In this document: positions 56,133 through 64,000 of the stretch, in pieces
Numbering within the stretch: position 1 is the first letter of the stretch
Layout of the letters: each line of letters begins with the position of its first letter
Assembly (NCBI GenBank): GCA_009859145.1
Contig: VRVR01000033.1
Location: 235,966-299,965 of the forward strand
Origin: Andalucia godoyi
Taxonomy: Eukaryota > Discoba > Jakobea > Jakobida > Andaluciidae
Direction: 5' to 3'
DNA: 64,000 nt
The notes under the pieces: generated by a model
Database searches by the model: none
What the model was told of the DNA's origin: nothing
The model's input: the letters and a program-made list of their open reading frames with translations, nothing else
Program-made: the position numbers and the translations under genes

Positions 56133-58037
56133 ATGGAACGGTCTGTGCCTTGTGGAGCCTATATTTTTCTTTTGTTGCTGTTGCTGATGTGTTTGACCGT
56201 GATTCACGGTCTGGCCTCAGCATCTGTACGAGAGGTGATCTCGGCGCTGCATTCGAGGGTTTCGGAAGCCCGCTTCAAGCGCGATACACAAGCAATTTTC
56301 CCTGTTCAGTGGCTGGAGATGAAAGGACTCTATCCGTCCTTTGTCCATTTCAACTTTGCCGGAAATGATGTAGATGCTTCGATGCTGCGACGGGACTTCA
56401 AGATTCTTGATAACAACGCGTTTGTCGCATCGTTTGTGCTTGATGCATTGCTTCAGGCACATGCCCTTGGCACCATCACTCTGCAGGAAGAAGAAGAAGT
56501 ACTGCCGACCATACAGAGTATCCTTTCTTTTAAAGACAAGAACATGCCGAATCCGAATGTTCCCCTCTTTTCATTCTGGCCACAGAAGCTGCAAACATCT
56601 GGCAACAAAACCGCATTTGCTCCGTGGGCTACTAACTTGGCGATCGGTTTCCAAGAGGAGGGATCCATTTCAGGCGCAGTGCATAAAGTACTGATTGCTA
56701 TGGGGGCCGCAAATCTATGGGAAAAGTATTTTGAACCGCTGCAGGAGAGCATGGAGAGCATGCGAGACGCGTTTGCGATTCCTGCCGATGCAGATGACTC
56801 GGGATGCAATCTGGCCCTTGGCTCAAGAATCTATGCCTTGGGCAAGGCTTTCCCTTCCTCATCTGCGCTTTGGAGGAGTAATACGAAGGATTGGGCGCAG
56901 ATGCTCCAGAAGATTACGGACGTCGCATGGATCCCGCAATCGTCAAAAATTGATCCTCGATCTTACTTCTTGTATGCAAAGTACCTATCCGAGGATCCCG
57001 ATACAAGGAGATCGTGCAGGTATGTCTCAACCTGGGCGATGTCGTTTGCAGAGGACGCTGCTCTTCATCCCGTACTCTCTATGCCTTTCCAAGTGAACAA
57101 CGTTGATCTGGCTGTGACATCCAACTTTCTGTTTGGTTCCATTTCAAGGATCCTCGATGAAGACGGCTGGGTCGATGTCACTAACGACACATTGCACATG
57201 ATTGGCTGTTCTTTTGACTTGGTATCGTGGGCTGTTCTGAACAAGGTCCCCTTGGAGCGCCCCGATTTGGCACTGGTATACTATCCGTCGCTCTTTGATT
57301 TTTACTATTTTCTCGGTCGTCTTGTCCGTTTAGTATCCACGAATCCTTTGTTTTTAAAGGCACCGAGCTCCGTCAAGTCCGCTGCGTATGCATTTGCCGA
57401 TGTTGCGCGCTCCGTCATTGCAGATCAGCTTGCGGATTCTCGAAAGACCCCGTCCGAAGGCTTCGCATGCTGGGATGACTTTTTGGGGAATGCAGACACA
57501 CCGATTCCCCACTATGATGATCGGTTGTTCTCCTCTGCACTTGCGCTAAGTGCGCTGATCGATTCGTGGGCAGTGTCGGACGCTTCTTTGCGCTCCGATA
57601 CACCAGAAGTTGTGGTGCAGATGATCAATCAGTCGGCATTCTTTATACAAGAATCCGTCCTCTCCGGATCATTAAAACTCGAAAATGCGTTCTTTTCAGG
57701 GTCCGCAAAGGGTATGAGCTCACTGCCGTTTTGGTATCCAATGACGTATTCGGCATATTTGAACGGAACGCACATATCCCCCGAGGACATCTCCAGCATC
57801 ACAGACGAGTTGGTGTGTGCAGTGGATTCTTTCGTGTCGTGGACCGATTATTCGGCGCTTCTCTCCAAGGAGTGGTTTGGTCAGCCTGTTCCATCGGCCT
57901 TTCCTGGTTACAACAGCGATTCCTTTCCTTTCTGGTCTTCCCCTGTGCTGACAGAGGCAATTTCACTGATGGCGCTCAGCAAGTACGCCGTGCTCGTCGA
58001 CTCGCACCACAGCACTTCCCTTCTGCGTCAGGAATAA
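56133..58037 (+). CDS. Secreted or luminal protein of unknown family
   Basis: The ATG at 56133 gives 634 residues beginning with a classic signal peptide (YIFLLLLLLMCLTVIHG, cleavage near residue 28). An upstream GTG would hide it, so this ATG is preferred. The mature part is helical with repeated aromatic motifs and many Trp/Phe. Candidate N-glycosylation sites (NKT, NDT, NQS, NGT) are present. It ends near FPFWSSPVLTEAISLMALSKY. There is no membrane anchor at the C-terminus. The helical, aromatic-rich pattern could be an alpha/alpha barrel as in some glycoside hydrolases or lyases, but I cannot assign a family or active site. Its start lies 134 bp right of repeat module B. Confidence 0.8.
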   Translation: MERSVPCGAYIFLLLLLLMCLTVIHGLASASVREVISALHSRVSEARFKRDTQAIFPVQWLEMKGLYPSFVHFNFAGNDVDASMLRRDFKILDNNAFVASFVLDALLQAHALGTITLQEEEEVLPTIQSILSFKDKNMPNPNVPLFSFWPQKLQTSGNKTAFAPWATNLAIGFQEEGSISGAVHKVLIAMGAANLWEKYFEPLQESMESMRDAFAIPADADDSGCNLALGSRIYALGKAFPSSSALWRSNTKDWAQMLQKITDVAWIPQSSKIDPRSYFLYAKYLSEDPDTRRSCRYVSTWAMSFAEDAALHPVLSMPFQVNNVDLAVTSNFLFGSISRILDEDGWVDVTNDTLHMIGCSFDLVSWAVLNKVPLERPDLALVYYPSLFDFYYFLGRLVRLVSTNPLFLKAPSSVKSAAYAFADVARSVIADQLADSRKTPSEGFACWDDFLGNADTPIPHYDDRLFSSALALSALIDSWAVSDASLRSDTPEVVVQMINQSAFFIQESVLSGSLKLENAFFSGSAKGMSSLPFWYPMTYSAYLNGTHISPEDISSITDELVCAVDSFVSWTDYSALLSKEWFGQPVPSAFPGYNSDSFPFWSSPVLTEAISLMALSKYAVLVDSHHSTSLLRQE

Positions 58038-58700
58038 AAGAGGCTGGTTCATTCAATACCCGAATACGGGATTCATAAAAAAATGTCATCTTGTTGTTGC
58101 TGTTGTTGCCGTCGCTGTCGACTCGTCGTCGGCGATCATGCGAGGGGCCCCGAGGGCTTTTTTCGGAAGGAGCGGGGCCGGGCAAACACGAGCATGTGCA
58201 TCGCAGATTTTCTCAATGAAACTGCTTCTTTTGTGATTTGTGCGAGCAAAAACAGCCTGCGTCTCAAGAAGGGCCACGCAGAATGTCGGCACATTCTTGA
58301 TGACGCTGGACATAGTCAAAAGCCACCATAGCGCTGACAGTTCGTTGCAAACCGGGTGCACGTGCATGCAAAATATACAATAGCGTGCGCACGGATCCGC
58401 ATGCTGACAAGCAAAATGACTTGTCAAGTTGAAATTGCATGCGATCAAATCGAACCGAATGCGTGATCGGGTTCACGGTTCAACCTTCGGCAAGTCTTTG
58501 TGCCTCGTCTCGAAAAATGAAAAGTTCACGGGACTTTCCCGCAGGATCACAATTCAAAAAGGGTTTCTTTTCGTTTTGGTTTACTTTTCCAGTCGACAAT
58601 CCATATTTGATAACTCTGCAAGCACGTTCTATTTTTCTTTTTCTTTCTTTTTAATTTTTTTTTTTGGGCGAGCGGATCTCCGACGTTTAAGCTTGCATAA
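58038..58700. other. Intergenic region between secreted-protein gene and histidine kinase
   Basis: A TTGTTGCTG repeat lies near 58091-58108 and a T-rich tract at about 58625-58670 precedes the kinase gene. Frames of 80-120 codons exist on both strands, but the minus ones lack an ATG and the plus one starts with a poly-Cys run from the repeat. No gene is called. Confidence 0.5.
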
Positions 58701-61700
58701 ATGAGCACAATGAGCGGTCCTCACGGGAGCAGCGGCGGCACTTGTCCGTTCGCGAGCATGGGTGCTGCGTTTTCCAACTCAAATGTGCCGTTGTTTTCCT
58801 CTCTGGGATCAATGGACTTCAAGAGCAAGATTCCTTCGCCTGGAAGTAGGCAGGCCCAGACCTGTACGTCTCCAACTCCTTCTGCTGGAGAAATTCATGT
58901 CGCGGAAGACTTGGGCTCCGGGTTTCTCACCGTATTTCACGCTGTTCCTTGCCCTGTCTTGCTTATCTACAACAATGTCGTCGAAGACAACCGCGAGATT
59001 GTTCTCGCCAATAGGTTTGCAGAACAAGTTTTTGAATCTCGTCGCGGTTGTCTGGACCCTTCTGAGCGCGCCGCCAGTCTCGTCGGACACCGTCTCAAAG
59101 ATGTTATTTCAGTTCTGAACCCGTCCAGCCATGCGGAAGACCAGAAGCTTTCTTTTGTCTCCATTCCTCCAGATGCAAAGTACATGATCGTCACAATTCC
59201 CGACGAAACGTGGAGGCTGCGTGCAGAAGAGGATTTCCAGTTGGCGGTGGAAGCTGCACCGAATGCAATGATCATGGTCGATCACGAAGGTCGCATATTG
59301 CTGGTAAACTCGCAAACGGAAAAGGTCTTTGGTTGGCTTCGCGATGAGCTGCTTGGGAATTCGATTGAAATGCTCATCCCAGTGCGATTCCGCGGGGATC
59401 ACCCGTCGTTCCGGCAGCAGTTTATGAAGCATCCATCGACCAGGGCCATGGGAGCAACCAGGGATCTCAGTGGCTTGCACAAGGATGGCCGAGAGATTCC
59501 AGTTGAAGTTGGGCTAAATCCGATTTTTCCTCACGACGGATCTCGAGATGGAGTTCGTGTGCTCGCTTCCGTTATCGACATCACCGAGAGAAAACGCGTC
59601 GAACAGGAAGAAGCCCGTGCACGCAAGGCGGCTCTCGAAGCAGAGCTTGCGAACGCAAGAGAAAAGACGCACGCAGAGTTTCTTGCTCGCATGAGTCATG
59701 AAATCCGCACCCCGTTGAACGCGGTGATCGGCCTTACGGAGTTCCTCTTGTATCACACAGAATTGTCCGCTGAGCAAAAGGAGTACGCGGAAACGGTACG
59801 CGGAGCTGGAGCAGCGTTGCTGTCCACAGTCAATGACATTCTGGATTTTTCGAAGCTTGAAGCTGGTAGCTGTGGAATCGAGATTGTCGATTTTGATGTT
59901 GCGGCTGTTATTCAGAACGCTCTGGGCTTGATTGCCGGTCGCGCCCATATCAAGCATTTAGGTCTTGTCCAAATAATAGATGCGCGAGTTCCAGTTCGTG
60001 TTCGTGGAGATCCGTCGCGTCTCCTCCAGATCATTTTGAATCTCGTCGGAAATGCATGCAAATTCACCGACCAAGGTGGCGTGACAGTGACGATCATGCG
60101 AGATGTCCATCCGGAGGACAATTTCCATGCGCCGTTGAATCTCCGGCAAGAAGATGACGAGAAGGTTGATCCCGCAGACGTCGTAAGCTCGATTTTCCAA
60201 GACCCCTCTTCTGTTATTTGGCTTACGTTTACTGTAACCGATACGGGAATTGGAATTCCAGGTGATCGTCGTCAGTTCCTCTTTAAGCCATTCTCTCAAG
60301 CAGATGTTTCTACCACAAGAAGGTACGGTGGTACTGGTCTCGGGCTAGCGATTGTGAAGCGCATCGTGGACGCATTCCACGGAACCGTTGATGTGGAAAC
60401 TCCCAGTGGTCCCGGTACCTCGTTTGTTGTCCGTCTTCCGTTTCTTTCTGCGGGCGCTTCCTCGGACGCCCCCGCCTCCGATTTTCCCAATGATAATGCC
60501 CGCTGGTTCATGGATGGTGAGCTTTCTTGGGAAAAAGCGATCTCGCCTGCCAGGACTCTCCGTCTGTTCGTGGCGGATGATTGTGAAATCGATCGTATCG
60601 GTCTCGTTGCTCAGCTTTCGAAGCACTGGAAAATCAATACGGATTCTCGTGGGGACCTGAGGTCCGATTTGCAAGGAACACTGGAGTATTTATTAGCGAG
60701 GGCGACTGCGTACGATGTCATCATCATAAGCCCCCCAGCACTTGATTTGCAATCCCCCAAAAACGACGGTTCTGCATCTCCGGAGGCGGAAGACGGCGTG
60801 AAGCACACCACATTGCCTGGGAATTTTGGAAGCGTTGACGTGGACTGGAATGGGTTCCGTGCGAGTCTGAAAGCGGTTAATGGATCTTGTATTGTTGCGT
60901 GGCTTACCAGTCTGTCTGATCCCTCTCTGTGGGTCCCGCTGAATGAGGAAATGGGCGATCGAGTGTTTACCAAGCCGCTGCAGCCAGAGGCGTTGGCTAC
61001 GTTCCTCGTCGGAGTTGCTAGGAACGCTGCGCACCACCCTGAGCGTGGAACACCGAGGATTCACCATCATAGTGGAAAAGGAGATGCCCAGGAAGAGAAA
61101 GCTTTACAGACGACCATTCCTTGTCGTCGAGGAAGAATACTTCTGGTGGAAGACAATCCTGTCAATCAAAAGGTTGCGCTGCTTATGCTCAAACGCATCG
61201 GATATGTGGGCGACGACCATATCATTGTCGCCGAAAACGGGGAAGAAGCGATTTCCAAATTGCGACAGGAAAGTTCTACGTTTGCTTTCGACGTAATTCT
61301 TATGGATTGCCAGATGCCTGTCATGGACGGCTTCGCTGCAACGCGGGAGATTCGTCTTTTCGAAAGGCGGCATGGTCCTTTTTCCTTGGCCAGCGACGAA
61401 AACGTGACAATTGGGGTGCCAATCATTGCGATGACTGCACATGCTCTGAAAGGTGATCGTGAGCGTTGTTTGACGGCGGGCATGGACGATTATCTGTCGA
61501 AGCCTGTGGACGCAAAGAAACTGGAGTGCTTGCTCAAAAAATACGACACTGCGCTTCGAGAATCTCTGGTCGAATACATCAAGAATGTGATCTTGGATGG
61601 AGATGTGGATGCTTTTGAGGAGGTTGTGACGTCGTTTTTGAACAGCACTCCTGCAATTATGGACCAGCTTCGCAAAGACATTGCCGATCGATCTGCAGGA

Positions 61701-61946
61701 GATGCGCCGAGAGGGCAGAGTATATTTTCAAGCGTTCACTACATGAAAGGCTGCACATTGTACGTCGGGGCTTGCAGATTGCATGCGTTGTGCGCTCGAG
61801 CATGCTCGCTGATGAGGAAGAGTGTTTCAGACAATGACAGTGCTTTTGAAGTTCCTGAAGCTATGTTTCAGCTGTGCACGCAGATCTGTTTGGAGTACGA
61901 CATTGTATTTCGAGCAGTTATGGAGCTTCAAGGAGAATCAAGCTAG
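58701..61946 (+). CDS. Hybrid histidine kinase: PAS-HisKA-HATPase-pseudoREC-REC-HPt
   Basis: The 1081-residue protein has a PAS domain (~178-290). HisKA carries EFLARMSHEIRTPLNAVIG with phospho-accepting His333. The HATPase has an N box NLVGNACKF (~447) and G boxes DTGIGIPG and GGTGLGLAIVKR (to ~575). A receiver-like domain (~617-765) keeps the VADD start and TKPL end, but has Ser-Pro where the acceptor Asp should be. A full receiver (~810-945) has Asp869 in ILMDCQMPVMDG. An HPt domain (~960-1070) has His1013 in VHYMKG. No membrane segment was seen. It carries kinase, receiver and HPt elements in one chain, so the phosphate can be handed to a separate response regulator. A signal probably enters through the PAS domain. 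Single exon. Confidence 0.96.
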   Translation: MSTMSGPHGSSGGTCPFASMGAAFSNSNVPLFSSLGSMDFKSKIPSPGSRQAQTCTSPTPSAGEIHVAEDLGSGFLTVFHAVPCPVLLIYNNVVEDNREIVLANRFAEQVFESRRGCLDPSERAASLVGHRLKDVISVLNPSSHAEDQKLSFVSIPPDAKYMIVTIPDETWRLRAEEDFQLAVEAAPNAMIMVDHEGRILLVNSQTEKVFGWLRDELLGNSIEMLIPVRFRGDHPSFRQQFMKHPSTRAMGATRDLSGLHKDGREIPVEVGLNPIFPHDGSRDGVRVLASVIDITERKRVEQEEARARKAALEAELANAREKTHAEFLARMSHEIRTPLNAVIGLTEFLLYHTELSAEQKEYAETVRGAGAALLSTVNDILDFSKLEAGSCGIEIVDFDVAAVIQNALGLIAGRAHIKHLGLVQIIDARVPVRVRGDPSRLLQIILNLVGNACKFTDQGGVTVTIMRDVHPEDNFHAPLNLRQEDDEKVDPADVVSSIFQDPSSVIWLTFTVTDTGIGIPGDRRQFLFKPFSQADVSTTRRYGGTGLGLAIVKRIVDAFHGTVDVETPSGPGTSFVVRLPFLSAGASSDAPASDFPNDNARWFMDGELSWEKAISPARTLRLFVADDCEIDRIGLVAQLSKHWKINTDSRGDLRSDLQGTLEYLLARATAYDVIIISPPALDLQSPKNDGSASPEAEDGVKHTTLPGNFGSVDVDWNGFRASLKAVNGSCIVAWLTSLSDPSLWVPLNEEMGDRVFTKPLQPEALATFLVGVARNAAHHPERGTPRIHHHSGKGDAQEEKALQTTIPCRRGRILLVEDNPVNQKVALLMLKRIGYVGDDHIIVAENGEEAISKLRQESSTFAFDVILMDCQMPVMDGFAATREIRLFERRHGPFSLASDENVTIGVPIIAMTAHALKGDRERCLTAGMDDYLSKPVDAKKLECLLKKYDTALRESLVEYIKNVILDGDVDAFEEVVTSFLNSTPAIMDQLRKDIADRSAGDAPRGQSIFSSVHYMKGCTLYVGACRLHALCARACSLMRKSVSDNDSAFEVPEAMFQLCTQICLEYDIVFRAVMELQGESS

Positions 61947-62329
61947 TACTGTCCAAATTTTCATCGCGATGGATTCGTTCGCGACAGTATATCGCAGGCG
62001 AAACTCATTGCGGGAAGACTATTCCTCTGTTTCCGAAGAATCTGCGATTTTGCTTGTTCCTGAACATGTAGCCGCTTGCATACAACTCGACAATTCATCA
62101 TCTGCAGTCAATGGTTTCATCTTCAATGCTTGTTTTGTTGTTTTCTTCCTGTTCTTTTTTTTGTTAATTCTCATCGATTGCATTCTGCCAATCCCCGAGT
62201 ATTCTAATATACCGGAAAAGGATGCTGCTTCAGCGAAGCATCATCACTTGACGTCCACTCTCCCTCCGTCCCGTCACACAGTAAAATGTGCGCGTGCCGA
62301 AGTTATTTTTATTATTCTATTTTATTATT
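61947..62329. other. Region downstream of histidine kinase, AT-rich
   Basis: A 150-codon frame starts at ATG 61969, 20 bp after the kinase stop. It has a hydrophobic stretch from T-rich DNA and then runs antisense through the kinase-like pseudogene. It is regarded as 3' UTR and spacer rather than a gene. Confidence 0.45.
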
Positions 62330-63114
62330 ATTTTTTTGCTTCGCGTTTTCGAAGACCATGTTTGCCTTTCGGATGTCCCAATGCGCCCAACCCTCCTGGT
62401 GCAGACGATCCAGCTGTTTAATGACGCTCATAACCTGCGATACAGCCCGGGGGAAGTGGGCGCACTGTGGCTTGCCAAGGAATCGATACGCCAAGAAACC
62501 CGCAAGAGCGCGTTTCCCTCCCCGACGCTGCACCGGGTGGTCGACATGATCTGGACCTCTGGGGGTACCGACTCGGCATCGCGCAGCGCACGGAAGAAGG
62601 AGCCGTGTTCATGTGCTTCAAATCTCCGCACACCAACCTCCTGGCGGACATCCCAAGCAACGCACAGGCGCCAGTGGGATCCACGCTCTTCGAAAGCACA
62701 TGCTCGATCGTCTGTCGATACCGCTCCGCATCTTTCGGGCGATGAAGAATGCATCGGAAGGGCTCTTTTACATTAAGCCTATCGGCCGTTGGCTAGCGGG
62801 CTATCGATCGACGATCGACACCGGTACTCTCACTCTGCGCGAATGTTAACCGCTGTGGGTCTTTGGTCGGTTAGAATCGCAGTATTCTTGTATAGCATTC
62901 GACTGCCCTATTAAATGAGATGGAAAATGTGCAGGAATGAAACGAAAGATGGCTGGTTGATTGACTTTGACTTTGCAGCTCCGATATCTGCAGGCCCAGT
63001 GTATCCGGTCGGCTATGCATCCTCTCCGAAGTTCATTCCGGAGAGACATCAGAATGCCGTTGCGCAGCCAGCAATATGCGTGGAGCACGATGTCATTCCT
63101 TGGTGCATCTTGTG
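62330..63114. pseudogene. Rearranged protein-kinase-like pseudogene with halves in opposite orientation
   Basis: On the minus strand at about 62412-62341 the DNA encodes LDRLHQEGWAHWDIRKANMVFE, a kinase catalytic loop (HxDxxxxN). On the plus strand at about 62930-63114 it encodes DGWLIDFDFAAPISAGPVYPVGY and then RHQNAVAQ and EHDVIPW. This is the matching activation segment with a DFD in place of DFG. The style resembles Crinkler- or FunK1-type kinases. In a working gene these pieces are adjacent and co-oriented. Inverting about 62330-62930 would place the loop directly before the DFD segment. Stops and frame breaks surround both parts, so no intact kinase exists here. Confidence 0.6.
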
Positions 63115-64000
63115 CGAGGGTTTTTCGAGTTTGAGCAAGCGCTTGTGCTACCCGAAGGATTTGCTGACGAGGGTAGGACCCGCTCCAGAAAGGGCTTGAC
63201 CCCCTTGAGTTCTGCGATACCGACAGCTCAGGCCCACCTGAAGGGTGATGTTTTTCTCCACCAGATTCTGCATCCTCTGCACATGAGCAGTGCAACGGGG
63301 GAGCCTTGAGTCGAGAGATACTCCTCCAATCGACGATAGTGTCTCTCTCTCTCTTTCTCCCTCTTTCGCGCGTTCCGATGCACGGTTTAACAAGTGTTGG
63401 ATGCGCACACGCCCGTTTCAGCAGGAGCGTTGGAGCACTCCTCAGCAAGAAAAAGCGTCCTGTATGCAGCTCCGCTTCTGATCCCACAGCGACCCGTAAT
63501 ATAGTGCTCACCAAAGCAAAGCAAAATTCGCTTTCTGCAGCGCACGGCCCCATCGCATTTTAGGAGCTGCGGATACGCCGGAATGGACCCGGAGTAGTGA
63601 ATGCAGCAACCGGTTGTTCATTCCCCAGATTGAGACGAATCGTCATATGCCCAAGCATGGAGAAAATAGCATAAAGCCAGCGTCCTCATGCCGATTGCAG
63701 CGATACACGAGGGAAGCACCACTGGACATCCCCATTGCACCGCATCCGTGACGCGGTCGTCTCGTTTCCATGAGAATCGCACAGTGTCTCTCGAGGCAGC
63801 CGGATGCTTCCTCAGAGTTCCATGCAGATCAGCTTTCAGAGTGCTTTTCTACATCCTCGACAGCCGATTGAATCGACAGCGACTGACCGTGCCCACTGAG
63901 CCCAGCCGAACAGAATGCAGGGAGTGGTGGCAGGAGGGGTTTCTTTTGTCGCTGCAGGCAGCTCCTTTGACCGTCCGCTCCCCCACCAACGCGTGGTGAT
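63115..64000. other. Right-edge region, no gene recognised
   Basis: Short frames occur on both strands, including a 235-codon ATG frame on the minus strand (63553-62846) antisense to the kinase remnant. None shows a known motif. A CT run is at about 63342-63363. The region looks like decayed gene sequence continuing from the pseudogene. Confidence 0.4.

Noticed and set aside
58086-58448. 120-codon minus-strand frame and overlapping plus-strand Cys-rich frame
   Set aside because: The minus frame lacks an ATG start, and the plus frame's Cys run is a TTG/CTG repeat translation.
61969-62421. 150-codon ATG frame just after the histidine kinase
   Set aside because: Its membrane-like part comes from T-rich DNA and its end is antisense to the kinase-loop remnant.
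62846-63553. 235-codon minus-strand ATG frame at the right edge
   Set aside because: It is antisense to the clear DFD kinase segment and shows no domain of its own.
1-64000. CRISPR array, rRNA or bacterial operon structure
   Set aside because: No regularly spaced direct repeats, rRNA-like sequence or ribosome-binding-site-linked gene clusters were seen. The gene content is eukaryotic nuclear.

Overview
The window is nuclear DNA from a compact, intron-poor unicellular eukaryote. The eukaryotic signature is clear: a NEDD8 E1 subunit, RagA GTPase, strumpellin, U2AF35, IRE1, an ER oligosaccharyltransferase subunit, mitochondrial processing peptidase, GT-AG introns, and intergenic regions full of simple repeats. 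Two cilium-specific genes (DNAAF1 and DRC1) indicate a cell that builds, or has an ancestor that built, motile cilia. A hybrid histidine kinase, a mitochondrial-type HslV, a low-molecular-weight thioredoxin reductase and a fungal-type Zn2Cys6 protein fit a protist or early-branching opisthokont rather than an animal or plant. The species cannot be named from sequence alone.

Layout. 0-6 kb: a large partial protein running off the left edge, then NAE1, both on the minus strand. 6.5-12 kb: RagA, MPP-beta, a dual-specificity phosphatase and a coiled-coil protein. 12.2-13.6 kb: small spliced-gene candidates and a repeat cluster. 13.9-25.5 kb: DNAAF1, an SMAP-like ArfGAP, a small membrane protein, thioredoxin reductase, a disordered unknown and strumpellin. 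27-35 kb: Zn2Cys6 protein, small spliced genes (one resembling the FLASH/CASP8AP2 N-terminus), HslV, IRE1 and a 71-residue membrane protein. 35.5-43.8 kb: an intronless 2774-residue armadillo/coiled-coil protein. 44.6-55 kb: mitochondrial S18, U2AF35, DBP10/DDX54, DRC1, ribophorin II/Swp1 and an unknown. 56-62 kb: a secreted unknown and a hybrid histidine kinase with HPt. 62-64 kb: a scrambled kinase-like pseudogene and apparently gene-free sequence.

Long genes are all single open frames. The few introns found (69-229 bp, donors GTATGY, GTAAAT or GTATCY) are mostly in small genes. They were found by reading for splice sites, so those models are predictions.

The most unusual material is a set of dispersed repeat modules (A, B, C) at 7.6, 12.7-13.6, 43.9-44.5 and 55.2-56.0 kb. 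Module C carries two hallmarks of the TnpB/Fanzor RNA-guided nuclease family: the N-terminal 'HPSQ-EQ-LRKW' motif and a C-terminal 'DRDGNGARNI' RuvC-III-like motif. The two sit almost directly next to each other, as in an internally deleted, non-autonomous derivative. Module B ends beside telomere-like G-rich sequence in both copies.
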